Positions 20,293 to 31,700 of a stretch of 64,000 nt of DNA are shown here, piece by piece. Both the position numbers and the translations under genes were made by a program. The notes below the pieces were generated by a model. The model did not search any database and was not told the origin of the DNA. It saw only the letters and a list, made by a program, of their open reading frames with translations. Within the stretch, counting starts at the first letter, position 1. Each line of letters starts with the position of its first letter. Source of the DNA: Meira nashicola (Eukaryota; Basidiomycota; Exobasidiomycetes; Exobasidiales; Brachybasidiaceae); contig BCJU01000003.1 of NCBI GenBank assembly GCA_001600355.1, positions 2,422,519 to 2,486,518 of the forward strand. The letters are read 5' to 3'.

Positions 20293-20949
20293 ATGCGTTT
20301 CTCACTAGTCGCAATCGCAGCCATGGCTGTCGCCGTAACAACAACATCTGTCCTTGGTGCAGATGCAACTGACGCTGGATCAGCCTTGACAAACGGCATT
20401 GAGGAAATCCCAGACAGCGCAATTCAAGTTATTGAAGGTTTGGGTGATCACGATTTCGATGATGAAGATGACGTTGAACCTAAACCCGTTCGTCGTAGCA
20501 ACAAGCACAAGCACAAGCACCGCAAGAGTAACAAATCATCAAGTCATTACGTCAAAGTTCCCGATGGAGCTAAGCTAATGTACCATGGTGGACAAGTTAC
20601 ATGGTACGCCAGTCATGATTTGCAAAACCCTCAATGCGGTAATGGAAAATGGAACCCAACAAACAATGCACACATTGGTGCAGTCATGTACGGATGGAGC
20701 GGTGGTCCAAAGTGCGGTGAATTCGTTTACATTTGCAACAGTGAAAAGAACTGCATTCGCGTTCGTATCGTTGACAAATGTGCTGGATGCAAACAAGGTC
20801 ACATTGATTTGACAAAGAGTGCATTCAAGCAACTCGACCCTAAGCACAGCCTTGACACCGGTGTCGTGAAAAATTTGAAGATCTACTATGCCGGCAAACC
20901 TTCTCCATGGGAAACAGCTTTGTTCGGTCCTCTTCGCTTGAAGGGTTAA
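20293..20949 (+). CDS. Secreted double-psi beta-barrel (expansin/RlpA-like) protein
   Basis: A 218-residue secreted protein. Signal peptide MRFSLVAIAAMAVAVTTTSV runs to about residue 22. Next comes an acidic pro-region ending KPVRRS, a possible Kex2-type dibasic site. A His/Lys-rich linker (NKHKHKHRKSNK) follows, then a barwin/RlpA-like double-psi barrel at about residues 97-205. Seen in the barrel are GGQVTWYASHDLQNPQCGNG, PKCGEFVYICN, CIRVRIVDKCAGCKQGHIDL and LDTGVVKNLKIYY. The IVDKCAGC..GHIDL motif, with the D of the HxDL type, is the family hallmark. Six Cys in the barrel probably form disulfides. There is no C-terminal carbohydrate-binding expansin domain. Related fungal proteins are implicated in wall loosening or host contact; function here is inference. 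Confidence 0.85.
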   Translation: MRFSLVAIAAMAVAVTTTSVLGADATDAGSALTNGIEEIPDSAIQVIEGLGDHDFDDEDDVEPKPVRRSNKHKHKHRKSNKSSSHYVKVPDGAKLMYHGGQVTWYASHDLQNPQCGNGKWNPTNNAHIGAVMYGWSGGPKCGEFVYICNSEKNCIRVRIVDKCAGCKQGHIDLTKSAFKQLDPKHSLDTGVVKNLKIYYAGKPSPWETALFGPLRLKG

Positions 20950-21803
20950 GAAAACAAATCACAAGCACAATGATCTTTAATCTTCCTTCTTCGCTCGGGT
21001 CGAAAAAGGGTTTGATCACCTTTCCAAGGTAATGGGAATACGCGTAACACGAAATTCGTGCAAACCACATCACCACCTTCATACCAATTTTTTCTCATCA
21101 TCATACAGGAATCACTTCAATTGCACTTATCTCTCATCATTAAAATTAGTCTTTATTTCATTTCCATGCACGTCAGTCGTACCGTTTATAGTCATCTCGA
21201 GCAGTGCTTGAATATGATATTGATCATCTTTTCACGGCTTTTGTGCCTTTAATTAAACTTTCACATGTTATTATTCGTTCTTCTTTAATCAAATTGCAAT
21301 TGACTTGCACCTTTTCTTTTTGTAATATCTCTACAGTGGTATAAGAACATGAAAATGAGCGAATGACTTTTTCTTTCATCTTCAAACGAAGGAGGAGGTT
21401 TGGTTATATGAATGTAGAACTACGTAGGTCAGGATGCGTGGTACAACGCGTTCAACATACTTCTGTAAAGAACTCGTCAGCGTGCGCAGCGCACCCTGTT
21501 TGCCTTCTATCTCTGTTCGCGCCGGTGCAGGCGCAAATTTTTTAAGAAAAAAGTGTATCGAGCGCGTTTCTAGCGAACCAACAAGCCTACGGCCGCCTAG
21601 GGCTAGCCACAAGGGTAGGAGCATCTTCTTCTCATAAAAGCTGCAACAAAATTTATTCGCTCACTGTGATTATTGTTAACCCTACACCTTACCATATAAC
21701 AAGCGAAGTAGGGAAGTTGCCTTCGGAGAGACAATATATCCAAGTGTATTTTGAATTGCAATTTGACATTGTAATTAATTGTAGCACTTCAAGACAATAA
21801 AAG
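20950..21803. other. Intergenic region, 854 bp
   Basis: Contains GTGCGC-A-GCGCAC (21482-21494), a perfect 13-nt odd palindrome that includes GCGCAGCGC. Short ORFs on both strands show no family signal. The last part is the eIF5B promoter and leader. Confidence 0.45.
21482..21494. repeat. Intergenic odd palindrome, copy 5 (13 nt)
   Basis: GTGCGC-A-GCGCAC: the core is extended by one more pair on each side. Lies upstream of eIF5B. Confidence 0.7.
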
Positions 21804-24800
21804 ATGGGTAAAAAGAAGGGTGCAAAAAAGGGTGGTGCTGATGACTTCTGGTAAGTGGCAAAAAGATGATTCATGATGACTTTAACTATATTGTTAGAAG
21901 GGAATGCTAACGTAGTTGACTTTGAATTTATTGTAGGGATGAAGCAGGAGAGAGCGTACCAGCCGCCAATGGAGCAGATTCAGGTGATGACGCACCTCCC
22001 CCAAGAAAGAATGCATTCGCTGCAATGAGCCTAGACGATACAGAAGATAACGAAGAGCCAAAACAAAGTACAAAAGCAAACGGCTCAACTTCCAAAGCAG
22101 CAGATGATGACGAAGATTTCGGTGGTCTAATGAGCACGATCAAAAAGAGTAATGCAAAAAAGGATAAGAAAAAGAAGAATAAGAAACAGCAAGATGATGA
22201 CATTTGGGATGAATTGGGCGAAGATGTAAGTGGGAATGCAGCAGGTAACAAAGCAGATGCAGATTCTATGGACGTCGATAAACAGCCTTCCGGACCTATC
22301 GAAGCATCTGTCGAAGATGAATTCCCAGATCCAAAAGCAGAAAAGAAGAACAAGAAGAATAAAGGCAATACAGAAGATGGAGATGGAGCAGGCTCTGGAG
22401 CTGCCACACCAGCTGCTGATGGTGAAGATGACGGTACACCACGAATCCTATCAAAGAAAGAGAAGGAAAAGTTAAAGAAAGAGAAAGAGAAGGCAAAGAA
22501 GAAAGCACAAGCAGCAGCAAAGAAGTCCACAACAGGCGGAGATGAAATTGCCGATGTAGCTACAGAATCAAAACAAGAAGAAACATCAATAGCCGAACAA
22601 GCAGCAGATGAGGACGATGCAGCAGAAGATGGCGAAGAAGGAGGAGTATCAGCGGCAGACAAGAAGAAAAAGAAGAAGAAGAAAGGCGCTGCTTCCAAAC
22701 CAGAACCTACACCTGCACCTACGACCAAAAAGCCTTCTGCAGCTGTACAAGCACTACAGGCTCGTATTGCCGCTCAAAGGAAAGCTGAAGAAGAGGCCAA
22801 AGCTGCCGAAGAAGAAGCAAGACGAAAAGAAGAGGAAGCTGAACGATTAGAGAAAGAAGAGGCTGACCGAAAAGAGGCTGAAAGACAGAGGAGAAAGGAA
22901 AAAGAAAAAGCAAAGAAGGAGCAATTGAAGCGTGAAGGTAAACTTTTGACACCTAAGCAAAAAGCAGAAAAGGCAGCTGCCGAAGCAAGAATGCAGGCTT
23001 TGATCAAAAGTGGCACTGTCAAAGTGGAAGGTTTGGCAAACAGAGGAGAAGGCAGCTCAGCTAGTGGAGAACAGAGGGAAACTAAAAGAGCGGTTGCTGA
23101 TTCACGGAATCGCAAAAAGAAAGGTCCCTCTGGTCCTCCGAGTAAGCTTGCTTCAAATCTATTACCTGAACAACCTGTGGAAGAAAAGGCTGTAGAGGAG
23201 ACGCCCGCAGCTGTAGAAGCTGAGTCAGTTTCAATTGCTGAGCCTGTTACTGAGCCTGAGCCCGCAAAGGAGGAAGCCATAGTCGAAGATGTGAAAGACA
23301 GCTGGGATGCTGAATCGGATCACGAGGACGTCAAGGATGATTGGGATGCCGAGTCAGAGGAGGAGAAACCTGCTGAAAAAACCAAACCAGCTGAAGCAAA
23401 GCCAACGAATGGAAAACCAGTCGAAGCACCTGTCAAATCTGCATCAACAACAGCAGCAAAAGCCAAAGCACCAGCTGCAACTGAAAAAGAAGGAGAAGAA
23501 TCCGACGATGATTCTGAAGATGAAGAAGACGAGTCTGATTCAGAAGATGACTCTTCTGACGATGATGATAGCGAGGACGAAATGACTGTTGCTCAGAAAA
23601 TGGCAGCCGAACGTAAAGCTGAAGCAGAAAAAAGAAGATTAGAGAAGCATCAAGCAGCATTGGCAGCACGATCCAAGGATGACCTTAGAAGTCCAATTTG
23701 CTGTATCATGGGACACGTAGACACAGGTAAAACGAAGTTATTGGATAAAATTCGTCAAACCAACGTTCAAGAAGGCGAAGCTGGTGGTATTACGCAACAA
23801 ATTGGTGCAACGTATTTCCCTGAAGACACTCTTCGTCAAAAGATTGCTCCCATTGACCCAGAAGGCAAGCAAGATTTCAACATCCCTGGTCTTTTGGTCA
23901 TCGATACACCAGGTCACGAATCTTTCACCAATTTGCGTACTCGTGGTAGTTCGCTATGTAACATTGCCGTCTTGGTAGTGGATATCATGCATGGCTTAGA
24001 ACAGCAAACGCTCGAATCGATTCGACTCTTACGTGACAAAAAAACACCTTTCATCGTAGCCCTTAACAAGATCGATCGTCTATACGGATGGCAAAGTACA
24101 CCAGATGGTGCTTTCAGACCAAGTCTAGCAAATCAAAATCGTGCCACTCAGAACGAATTCCAAGATCGTGTCGATAAAACAATCGTTGCTTTTGCCGAAC
24201 AAGGTTTGAACGCTGTTCTTTACTATGACAACAAGAACTTTGCTAAAAATGTCAGTTTGGTTCCTACAAGTGCACACACCGGTGAAGGTATCCCTGATAT
24301 GCTTCAATTGCTCATCAATTTAACTCAAGAGAGAATGAGTGAAAAATTGATGTACCTATCCGAATTGGAGTGCACAGTTTTGGAAGTGAAAGTTATCGAA
24401 GGTTTGGGTACCACGATTGACGTTATTCTTTCGAATGGTGTTATGTACGAAGGTGACAAGATCGTCTTGTGTGGTCTTAATGGACCGATTATTACCCAAG
24501 TTCGTGCATTGTTAACACCTCAACCGCTCAAGGAAATGAGAGTCAAAGGTTCCTACGTTCATCACAAGATGGTTAAAGCTGCATTGGGTGTCAAGATTTC
24601 TGCACCTGACCTTGAAAAGGCTATTGCCGGTTCCAGATTGATGGTCGTCGGACCGGATGACGATGAAGAAGAAATGATGGAAGAAGTGATGAGCGATTTG
24701 ACAGGATTATTGCACTCGATTGACAAATCTGGAAGGGGTGTTAGTGTACAAGCATCCACTTTAGGATCTTTGGAAGCATTGTTAGAATTCTTGAAGCAAA

Positions 24801-25474
24801 GCAAGATTCCTGTCAATGGAATTAACATTGGTCCAGTCTACAAGCGTGATGTGATGCGTTGCGCAACCATGTTGGAAAAGTCACCTGATTTGGCAGTTAT
24901 GCTTTGCTTCGATGTTGAAATTGACAAAGATGCAGAAAAGCTAGCCGAAGAAATGGGCGTAAAGATTTTCAGTGCAAGAATTATTTATCATTTATTCGAC
25001 AACTTTATTGCACATCAAAAGAGAGTCTTGGAAACGAAACAAAAGGAAAGTGCAGATGCTGCAGTTTGGCCATGCCGATTAAAAGTCTTGGCAGTATTTG
25101 CAAAGAGAAGTCCTTTGATTTTAGGATGCGAAATTACTGCAGGTGATCTAAGGATGGGTACACCAATCGGTGTGAAGAACAAAGAAACAGGTGAAATAGT
25201 AAACTTGGGACGTGTGACCTCTTTGGAAGTGAATCACAAACGTTTGGATGTCGTTACAGCCAAAACAGCTGGTGCAGGTGTAGCTGTCCGAATCGAATGT
25301 GCAGTTCATGAAACGCCAAAGATGTACGGAAGACATTTCACCGATCAAGACGAATTATTTTCACTCGTTTCACGTAAATCTATCGACACTCTCAAGGAAC
25401 TTTTCTGGGATGGTGTCAGTATCGAACAAAAGAAGACGATCAAATATCTCAAAGGTGTTCTTGGAATTCCATAA
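21804..25474 (+). CDS. FUN12: Translation initiation factor eIF5B (IF2-like GTPase)
   Basis: GTPase that promotes 60S joining at the end of translation initiation. A 47-nt first exon (21804-21850) encodes [16 protein letters not shown]. An 86-bp intron (21851-21936) splices in frame to [12 protein letters not shown], giving the typical eIF5B start; total about 1194 residues. The first roughly 600 residues are the usual charged Lys/Glu-rich tail with [14 protein letters not shown] acidic runs. The GTPase has GHVDTGKT (from residue 608), switch [15 protein letters not shown] and NKIDR. Domains II-IV follow, with [14 protein letters not shown] and a C-terminal [19 protein letters not shown] that would bind eIF1A. 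Starting at the first long-ORF ATG (22025) would lose the family N-terminus, so the two-exon model is preferred. Confidence 0.95.
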
Positions 25475-25969
25475 GCATATTCAAGCAAATCTGGCAACAA
25501 AGTATTGGATTCGACATGACGAGCAACTAGCATTACACTGTATATCGATATAAAGACGAAAGGTGCGCTTCATCTTTTTAATCTTTTCACTTATTTCTCT
25601 CATATTCTTTATGAATAATGATCGAATTGGAACTACGTGCTGTTTGATGGCACAAAAAATGACTGATACTTCAGATCCACGAGGTAGGTTTTCCTTGAAA
25701 TACTCTTCTCTCTTTTTTTCCCGTTTCCCTTCCCCTTCCCAACCTTTTGGCTTTAGAGTCGCTCGCTGGGCTTATTCTTCCGTGCCCATGTGTAGTGCTC
25801 GCTGAAAGGAAGATTGAAAAAGCTTTCTTCTTTATTGAGGATCGCCTTCCATTTGATTGTCCAAACTTTGATCGGCAGGCAACGTTTATAGCTGACAAGC
25901 TGTGTGTTGCATTGCTGGGGCAGTCTTTGCGTACATTCTTTTTAAAAGTAGAAAGTAAAGTTGAAATGA
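25475..25969. other. Convergent intergenic gap, 495 bp
   Basis: 3' sides of eIF5B and the acyl-CoA dehydrogenase gene. Pyrimidine-rich near 25700-25740. Short ORFs on both strands have no domain signal. Confidence 0.4.
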
Positions 25970-28006
25970 TTATAATTTAGACCTTGCCAAAACTGATGAT
26001 TCTCTTGTAGCATTTGCAGAACGATTTGAAATTGTTTTTGAAGATTCTACTTCATGATCTAAACCATAAGCTATATGACGTTCGGTATTGACGTCCATTT
26101 TACCTTGTGCTAAATCACGCATAGTATTCCGTACTATTGCCAATCCACCTTCTGGACCACAAACCCATCTTGAAGCGATTTGCAATTCAAGTTTAGCATT
26201 TCCATGTTGTAATTCTGTTTGAGTAGACCAAGCAGCTTGATTGAGTAATTGACAACCACATTCAACGATTGCTAAACAATCTAATAATGGACGTGCAAGA
26301 CGCATATCCGCTCCGTTTGTTATTGCTTTGAAAAAGTTTTCGTTTAAATAAATTGTTTTAATTTCTCTTAATGTATCACGAAGGGTTGAAATGGTTTTCG
26401 TTAATATTTCATCAATTCCAGATATTCCACGTAAATGTTCATTTGATTTTTGTAGAGATTGTGCTGAATCTTGTAACCACTCAATCAAAGCTTTTCCTCT
26501 TGTTTGAGCATGAACACGAACGACATCTAAACTTAAAACGCTAGGTGTACCTTCCCAAATTCGTGAAACGAAATCGTCACGGAGAGCAGTTGTTAAAATT
26601 GTTTCGTGCATATAACCTTGGCCACCTAAACATTCAATACTTTGTGCTAAACAATCACTTGCACGAACCGCGCCAAAAGCTTTTCCGATTGGAGTTAAAA
26701 GTCTTAACCTTCTTTCTTCTGCTTCTGTTGAAATTTTTGCTTCACTTTTACCTAATAAACGTGTTATGTTTAAATGCAATTGTAACATTGCTCGATAATG
26801 AACTGCAACTTTAGCAATTAAAGTATTATGTAAAGGTAGATCTTTTAAAAGCGTTTCTGCTTGACCATGAACGCCAACTTTACGTTTATTTGCATAATCT
26901 TGTAAAACTTGTAGTGCTAATCCAATGCTACATGTACTTGCAGAAATGCAATATGTTCTTGTAATATTTAAAACTTGTGCAATTTGTGCAACACCTCTAC
27001 CTTCTTCTCCAATCAATTCTGCAACTGCACCGCAAATTTCTAATTCTGCCGTTGGAACATGTTTTGTGCCTAATTTGTTCTTTAATCGATGTATTTTTAT
27101 ACCGTTATACTTGCTTGTAGGTGCAGTTTGATCGATATAATTTACACTTGAAGGGATTGGAGCACGATCTTTCTTGTGAAGTGGAATTAAAAATAAAGAT
27201 AAACCTTTTGATCCTTTCTTACGATCCGCATCAGTTCTTGCCAATGCAAGAGTCATATTTCCATCAGCAGCAGAAGAGAACCATTTGAATCCATTTACGA
27301 TGTACAAATCACCAGGTTGTGCTTTTTTATTTGGCGAACGTGGTATTAAAGGTTCAGCAATCGTTTCTGTCATGCTAACATCCGAACCTCCTGCCACTTC
27401 TGTCATCCATTGACCAGAAAGCCAAAATTTATCCGTTGAACGACCGAATAATTTTGGTAAATATTTTTGTTTCTGTGTTTGGGTTCCATATAATTCCAAC
27501 ACTCTTGCCGCTCCATCAGTCATTGAAGTTGGACAAACGGCAACTTGACTATCAGGCGTAAAGATTAAAGTTCTTGCAAAATTATACATTCTTGCAATTT
27601 CTCCTAATCTATCACGTCCACCTGCACTAAGATTCTGATTATTCACAATATCTTCTTGTCCTTGAGCAGGATATGATTCACTTACGATTCCGTTTGCCAT
27701 TTGCCATTCTAATAAACCACGCCATCCTTCACTAGTTTCAACTGAATCAATCCTTTGTCCCCATTCATTAAATTGTACTAATCGTGGCTCTTGATTTGGT
27801 CTATCCAATAAACGTGCTAAAGGTCTCGCTTCTTTTTCAACTTTTAATGAAAATTCTTTTAACCTTTTCGATAATTCAGGCCAATATTCTTTACCTTTTT
27901 CCGATTGACTAAATTGACGTGCTAATGCGAATCGAAAAGGTGAATCACTACTCCAATAATCTTTTACCGTAAAAGGAGTGTGTGCTTGAACTTCATCGAC
28001 ACGCAT
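25970..28006 (-). CDS. AidB/ACAD11-like acyl-CoA dehydrogenase
   Basis: Flavoprotein of the acyl-CoA dehydrogenase superfamily, 678 residues, longer than the usual 380-430 of mitochondrial short/medium-chain enzymes and closer to the AidB branch. Seen are an N-terminal helical extension, the MTDGAARVLELYG segment typical of AidB-like proteins, the flavin/substrate-binding WMTEVAGGSDVSMTE, IVNGFKWFSSAADGNMTLAL, the FAD-domain motif ECLGGQGYMHE, and RIWEGTPSVLSLDVVR, whose Glu sits where the catalytic base of classical enzymes lies. No clear mitochondrial presequence or C-terminal SKL is seen; the protein ends LARSKL, only loosely like a PTS1. In vivo substrate unknown. It is a single exon with start MRVDEVQAHTPF. 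Confidence 0.85.
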   Translation of the reverse strand: MRVDEVQAHTPFTVKDYWSSDSPFRFALARQFSQSEKGKEYWPELSKRLKEFSLKVEKEARPLARLLDRPNQEPRLVQFNEWGQRIDSVETSEGWRGLLEWQMANGIVSESYPAQGQEDIVNNQNLSAGGRDRLGEIARMYNFARTLIFTPDSQVAVCPTSMTDGAARVLELYGTQTQKQKYLPKLFGRSTDKFWLSGQWMTEVAGGSDVSMTETIAEPLIPRSPNKKAQPGDLYIVNGFKWFSSAADGNMTLALARTDADRKKGSKGLSLFLIPLHKKDRAPIPSSVNYIDQTAPTSKYNGIKIHRLKNKLGTKHVPTAELEICGAVAELIGEEGRGVAQIAQVLNITRTYCISASTCSIGLALQVLQDYANKRKVGVHGQAETLLKDLPLHNTLIAKVAVHYRAMLQLHLNITRLLGKSEAKISTEAEERRLRLLTPIGKAFGAVRASDCLAQSIECLGGQGYMHETILTTALRDDFVSRIWEGTPSVLSLDVVRVHAQTRGKALIEWLQDSAQSLQKSNEHLRGISGIDEILTKTISTLRDTLREIKTIYLNENFFKAITNGADMRLARPLLDCLAIVECGCQLLNQAAWSTQTELQHGNAKLELQIASRWVCGPEGGLAIVRNTMRDLAQGKMDVNTERHIAYGLDHEVESSKTISNRSANATRESSVLARSKL

Positions 28007-28797
28007 ATTTGTAAATTTTTAATTGGTAAACAAGATGGTTGTGAGAAGAAAGGTAATGTGTGTGCTTACTCTATTACCCCGCACTCTCTCTACATATGTA
28101 CATAACTTTCTTTTCTTTCGATTCCGAGAAAATAGCCGGTCAAGCCGAATAGCCCGTACACTGATCAAAATGCACGCGAACCCTGAGTGTTGATTGACTG
28201 AATCTGTAAATAGTCTGTCTAAAATACCGCGTTCTTTGGCTCCGCCTACGATTGCTTCTAAAAGTCTATTTGAAAAAGCATCCCTTGTTACGTCAAATAA
28301 GAATCCAGTCGTTCATAATTAAAACATCGATTAATAATAACAGTGCCACTCATTAAGATGGATGCATGAAAAAAGTACAAATGCATTCAAATCCATGGAG
28401 CTTTGCTTCAATGACTCCATTGCTGAGCTTGCTTACATACATTATAGAATAGAATCTTGTTTCTCCTTAACGAGGCGGCGTTCAATGCACGTTTACGCGT
28501 TTTTCGGTCGGGCGTTTCTCTGTCTCGGCTAATTTGTATGTGCGTGCAGTGATGTGTATGTAATTAAGGGAACGCGAATATTTAGTCCATACCAAGCGTG
28601 TGTGTGTGTACGCATCGCGTTATTAGATAGAGGTGCATTATCTAACACGTTGCGTCAAATACACATTTCAATCGATTGATGGCCTCCAAACATACTACCA
28701 ACTCTATCTACGCAGATATCCAGGTTCTTTTCCATTCTCGAATAGAGAATCAATAAACCTGACAATACTATTTATAGACGCCCTGATTCAAACAGAA
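28007..28797. promoter_or_regulatory. Divergent promoter region between the ACAD and SQS1-like genes
   Basis: 791 bp between two diverging starts. It contains a short GT run (28598-28609) and AT-rich sequence. The SQS1 frame is open back to 28633, but that extension has no family character. No specific site is assigned. Confidence 0.4.
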
Positions 28798-31700
28798 ATG
28801 GGCAGAGGAGGTCGAAATTCGTCACGCGGTAGAGGCGGTGGTGGTGGAGGTGATGGATTCAGTAAAGCAGCACGAGGCAGAGGTGGCGGTGGTGGTGGAA
28901 ATGGAAGAGGGAGAGGAAGGGGTGGCATTGGAGCTGCAGTTCTTTCAGGAAATAGCTATATGCAATCATTAGCAATGGGAGAGTTTACTCCATTCAGTAG
29001 TGGCTTCAATACAAATGCACAAACACAATCACCTGCTAATAGAGGAGGTAATGGACGCGGTGGTCGGGGTGGAAGAGGTAGGGGAAGAGGTCGTGGTGGT
29101 ATACATTCAGTACAATCACAACATGCCGTAGGATTTGACTATTCGGCACTTGCACCACGTTCTATCGTTCGTCAATCAAACCAAGATGAATTAGATGATG
29201 ATAGCGACGATGAAGAAGATATTATCATAGAAGCACGCAAAGGATACGTTCATTCAGTCAAACCTCATCTTGAAAATGATCAACGTACACCTCCAGATAC
29301 ACCGCGTATTGTACATGGCTATCAATCTTTTTCTGATAGCGAAAATATTGCTTCAAGTTCACGCACTTCACCTACACCAGCAGAGAAAGCCCGAGCTGAA
29401 CGTATTCGAACAGGTCAAATAGCCGCTGTCATTCCAACAGGTCCAAAATCCCTCACACCTTTTCGTGTAAACAATTCAAAGGCCAACAATCAATTACCAG
29501 CTGATTTACCAGTTTTCAAACCTGCCACTTCAAATAAGAAATCCAAGAAGGAATTCGTTCGTCCGATGGAAGATCCTCTAGAAGATGCATGTATGGGAGG
29601 TATACCTCGTGGAATGCGTAAACGTCAAAGCCGTTTCGATCGAGGTGAATCTTCTTTGAGAAGATTTGAAGCTGAAAAGAGAAATCCGCCTTCATTTGTC
29701 AAAGCGAATGGAGATTGGAAAGATGGCAAATGGATACGCACTTCAGAAGATGGACCTGAATCGCTGGTGGAGGAGTCAAAGAATAGCGAAAATGTTGGTG
29801 TATCGGACAATGTCACACGTTCAGGTCTAGGTTTCAATGCAGCTTCAACAAGTCAGTCAAAGGTTGAGGTCCGCAATCATGAAGAGGAAGAAGATGCTAT
29901 TTTTGAATTGATGAAAGGAGATGATACAGTTGAAGAATTGCTCAAAGCCTTCCCTGGTTCAGCAGTTTTGCAAGATAGCGGAAACGTTGATGAATCCTTA
30001 GGATATTATTCAGCTCCATCCGATTTAGGCCTCGGCAGAGAGACGATTCATTCGAAACAGACTTTTGATGTCACCGATGGACATGAGATAACCCCGGCCC
30101 CCAAGGCAGAGGCGACCGAAGACAATGACGAAGAAGATGATGATGACATAGAAATAATCTTGGTAGATCAAAAGCCCAGTGCGATATCTGAACCTGCGGC
30201 AAAGTCCACCGTCGAAACAAACATGGAAATGCCAGATTCTAAAGAAAAGGAAGAGGTCGAAGATGATGATGATGGTTTCTTTGTGGATACTGTTGGCGAA
30301 GAAACAAAGCCAAAGAATGAGATTCAATACGAGTCTATCACATCTGTCGCTGTTGGTGAAGTGCTCCCTGAGCAGGAGATGCCTGCAAATGCCTCAACAG
30401 GTGAGGATGATGAAGAATGGAAAAGTGAAGGTGAAGGCGAAGACTTTGTTCAACTCTATGGTGAAGGACAACCTGGACGGAAGGTTGGCAAGAAGGCACG
30501 AAATGCTGCCAAGAAGGCCAGACGAAAAGCACGCAAGAATGGCTTTACATTGAATGAAGAACCTCCTATCGCTCGTGAAGGCGATTCTGATTTAGATTGG
30601 GGCAGTGATGGCCCACCAGTTCGCTTCCGAAATAAAGGTGATCAGATTGACTTCACAGATGGAGATGCAGAACTCTCACTGGATCAATTACGTCTCAATG
30701 CTGTATCTTCTGCACCACGGAATACCGAAGAAGAAGAGACTCAGCTTGCAATTGCACTGGCTGAGAGTATGGGCTCGAAGGGCAAAGCAAACGGAGCCAA
30801 TAAAGCACTCTTCAAGTCTCAAAAGGATGCCATCTTGGATGACTACATGCAAAATGCTATGGGAGGAAATAATAGCGATTCTGATGAGATGGAAGAGGAA
30901 GAGCGAGACGATACCAAAGAGAATCAAGAAACTGAATTGGATGCTATGCTTCGATTTATGCAAGGTATGGATGGTCAAAGATCCGGCAAAGAGATTACAA
31001 TCGATGATATAAATGTCGAACGTCAATTAGAAGAAGAAGATGAATGGATGACAGATTCTGATGCGAAATCGAATGACGAAAGCGAAGATTCCGAAGCTGA
31101 ACGTGTGTTTAATCATGATGAGAAACGTTTGGCGAACGAAAGCGAATCGAGTGATCTCAGTAGCGACGATTCTGATGATAGCGAAGATGATGATGACGAC
31201 GACGAAGACGAAGAAGAAGATGAAGACGAAGATGATGACTCTGACGATGAAGAAGATATAGCATTTGAACGAAATTTCACCTGGGCAGATGCTGATGAAG
31301 ACTTTATCGCCCGATTAGACAAATTTGCACAAGCAAATGAAGAAGTATTAAAAGGTCGAAATAGAGGAGCAAGGAATAAACTTTATCGCGCAATTGAACG
31401 TGGCGATTTCAGCATGTTAGACGAAGATGATATGTTGAATAACGGTATTGATGGAATGGATTTTGATGATCCAGTGTTTAACATGCAACCTGCAAAACGT
31501 GGCAAGAATGCAAAGAAGACATGGAAAGACGACGATGTATGGGCACAAGAACTTCAATCACAATGGCAAAAAGATCGAGCCAAGAAAGCTGACAATAAAC
31601 GCAAACGTGCTGAACAAAGAGCATTGGAAGCTGATAATCCTTTCCACAACTCAAATGGAAAGGGTAAAGGAATGAATAAGAAACAACAAAAGAAAGCTGC

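Noticed and set aside
21928..22728. 266-codon antisense ORF rich in Ser, Phe and Ala
   Set aside because: It is the mirror of the Lys/Glu/Asp-codon-rich eIF5B N-terminus. The low-complexity composition explains the open frame.
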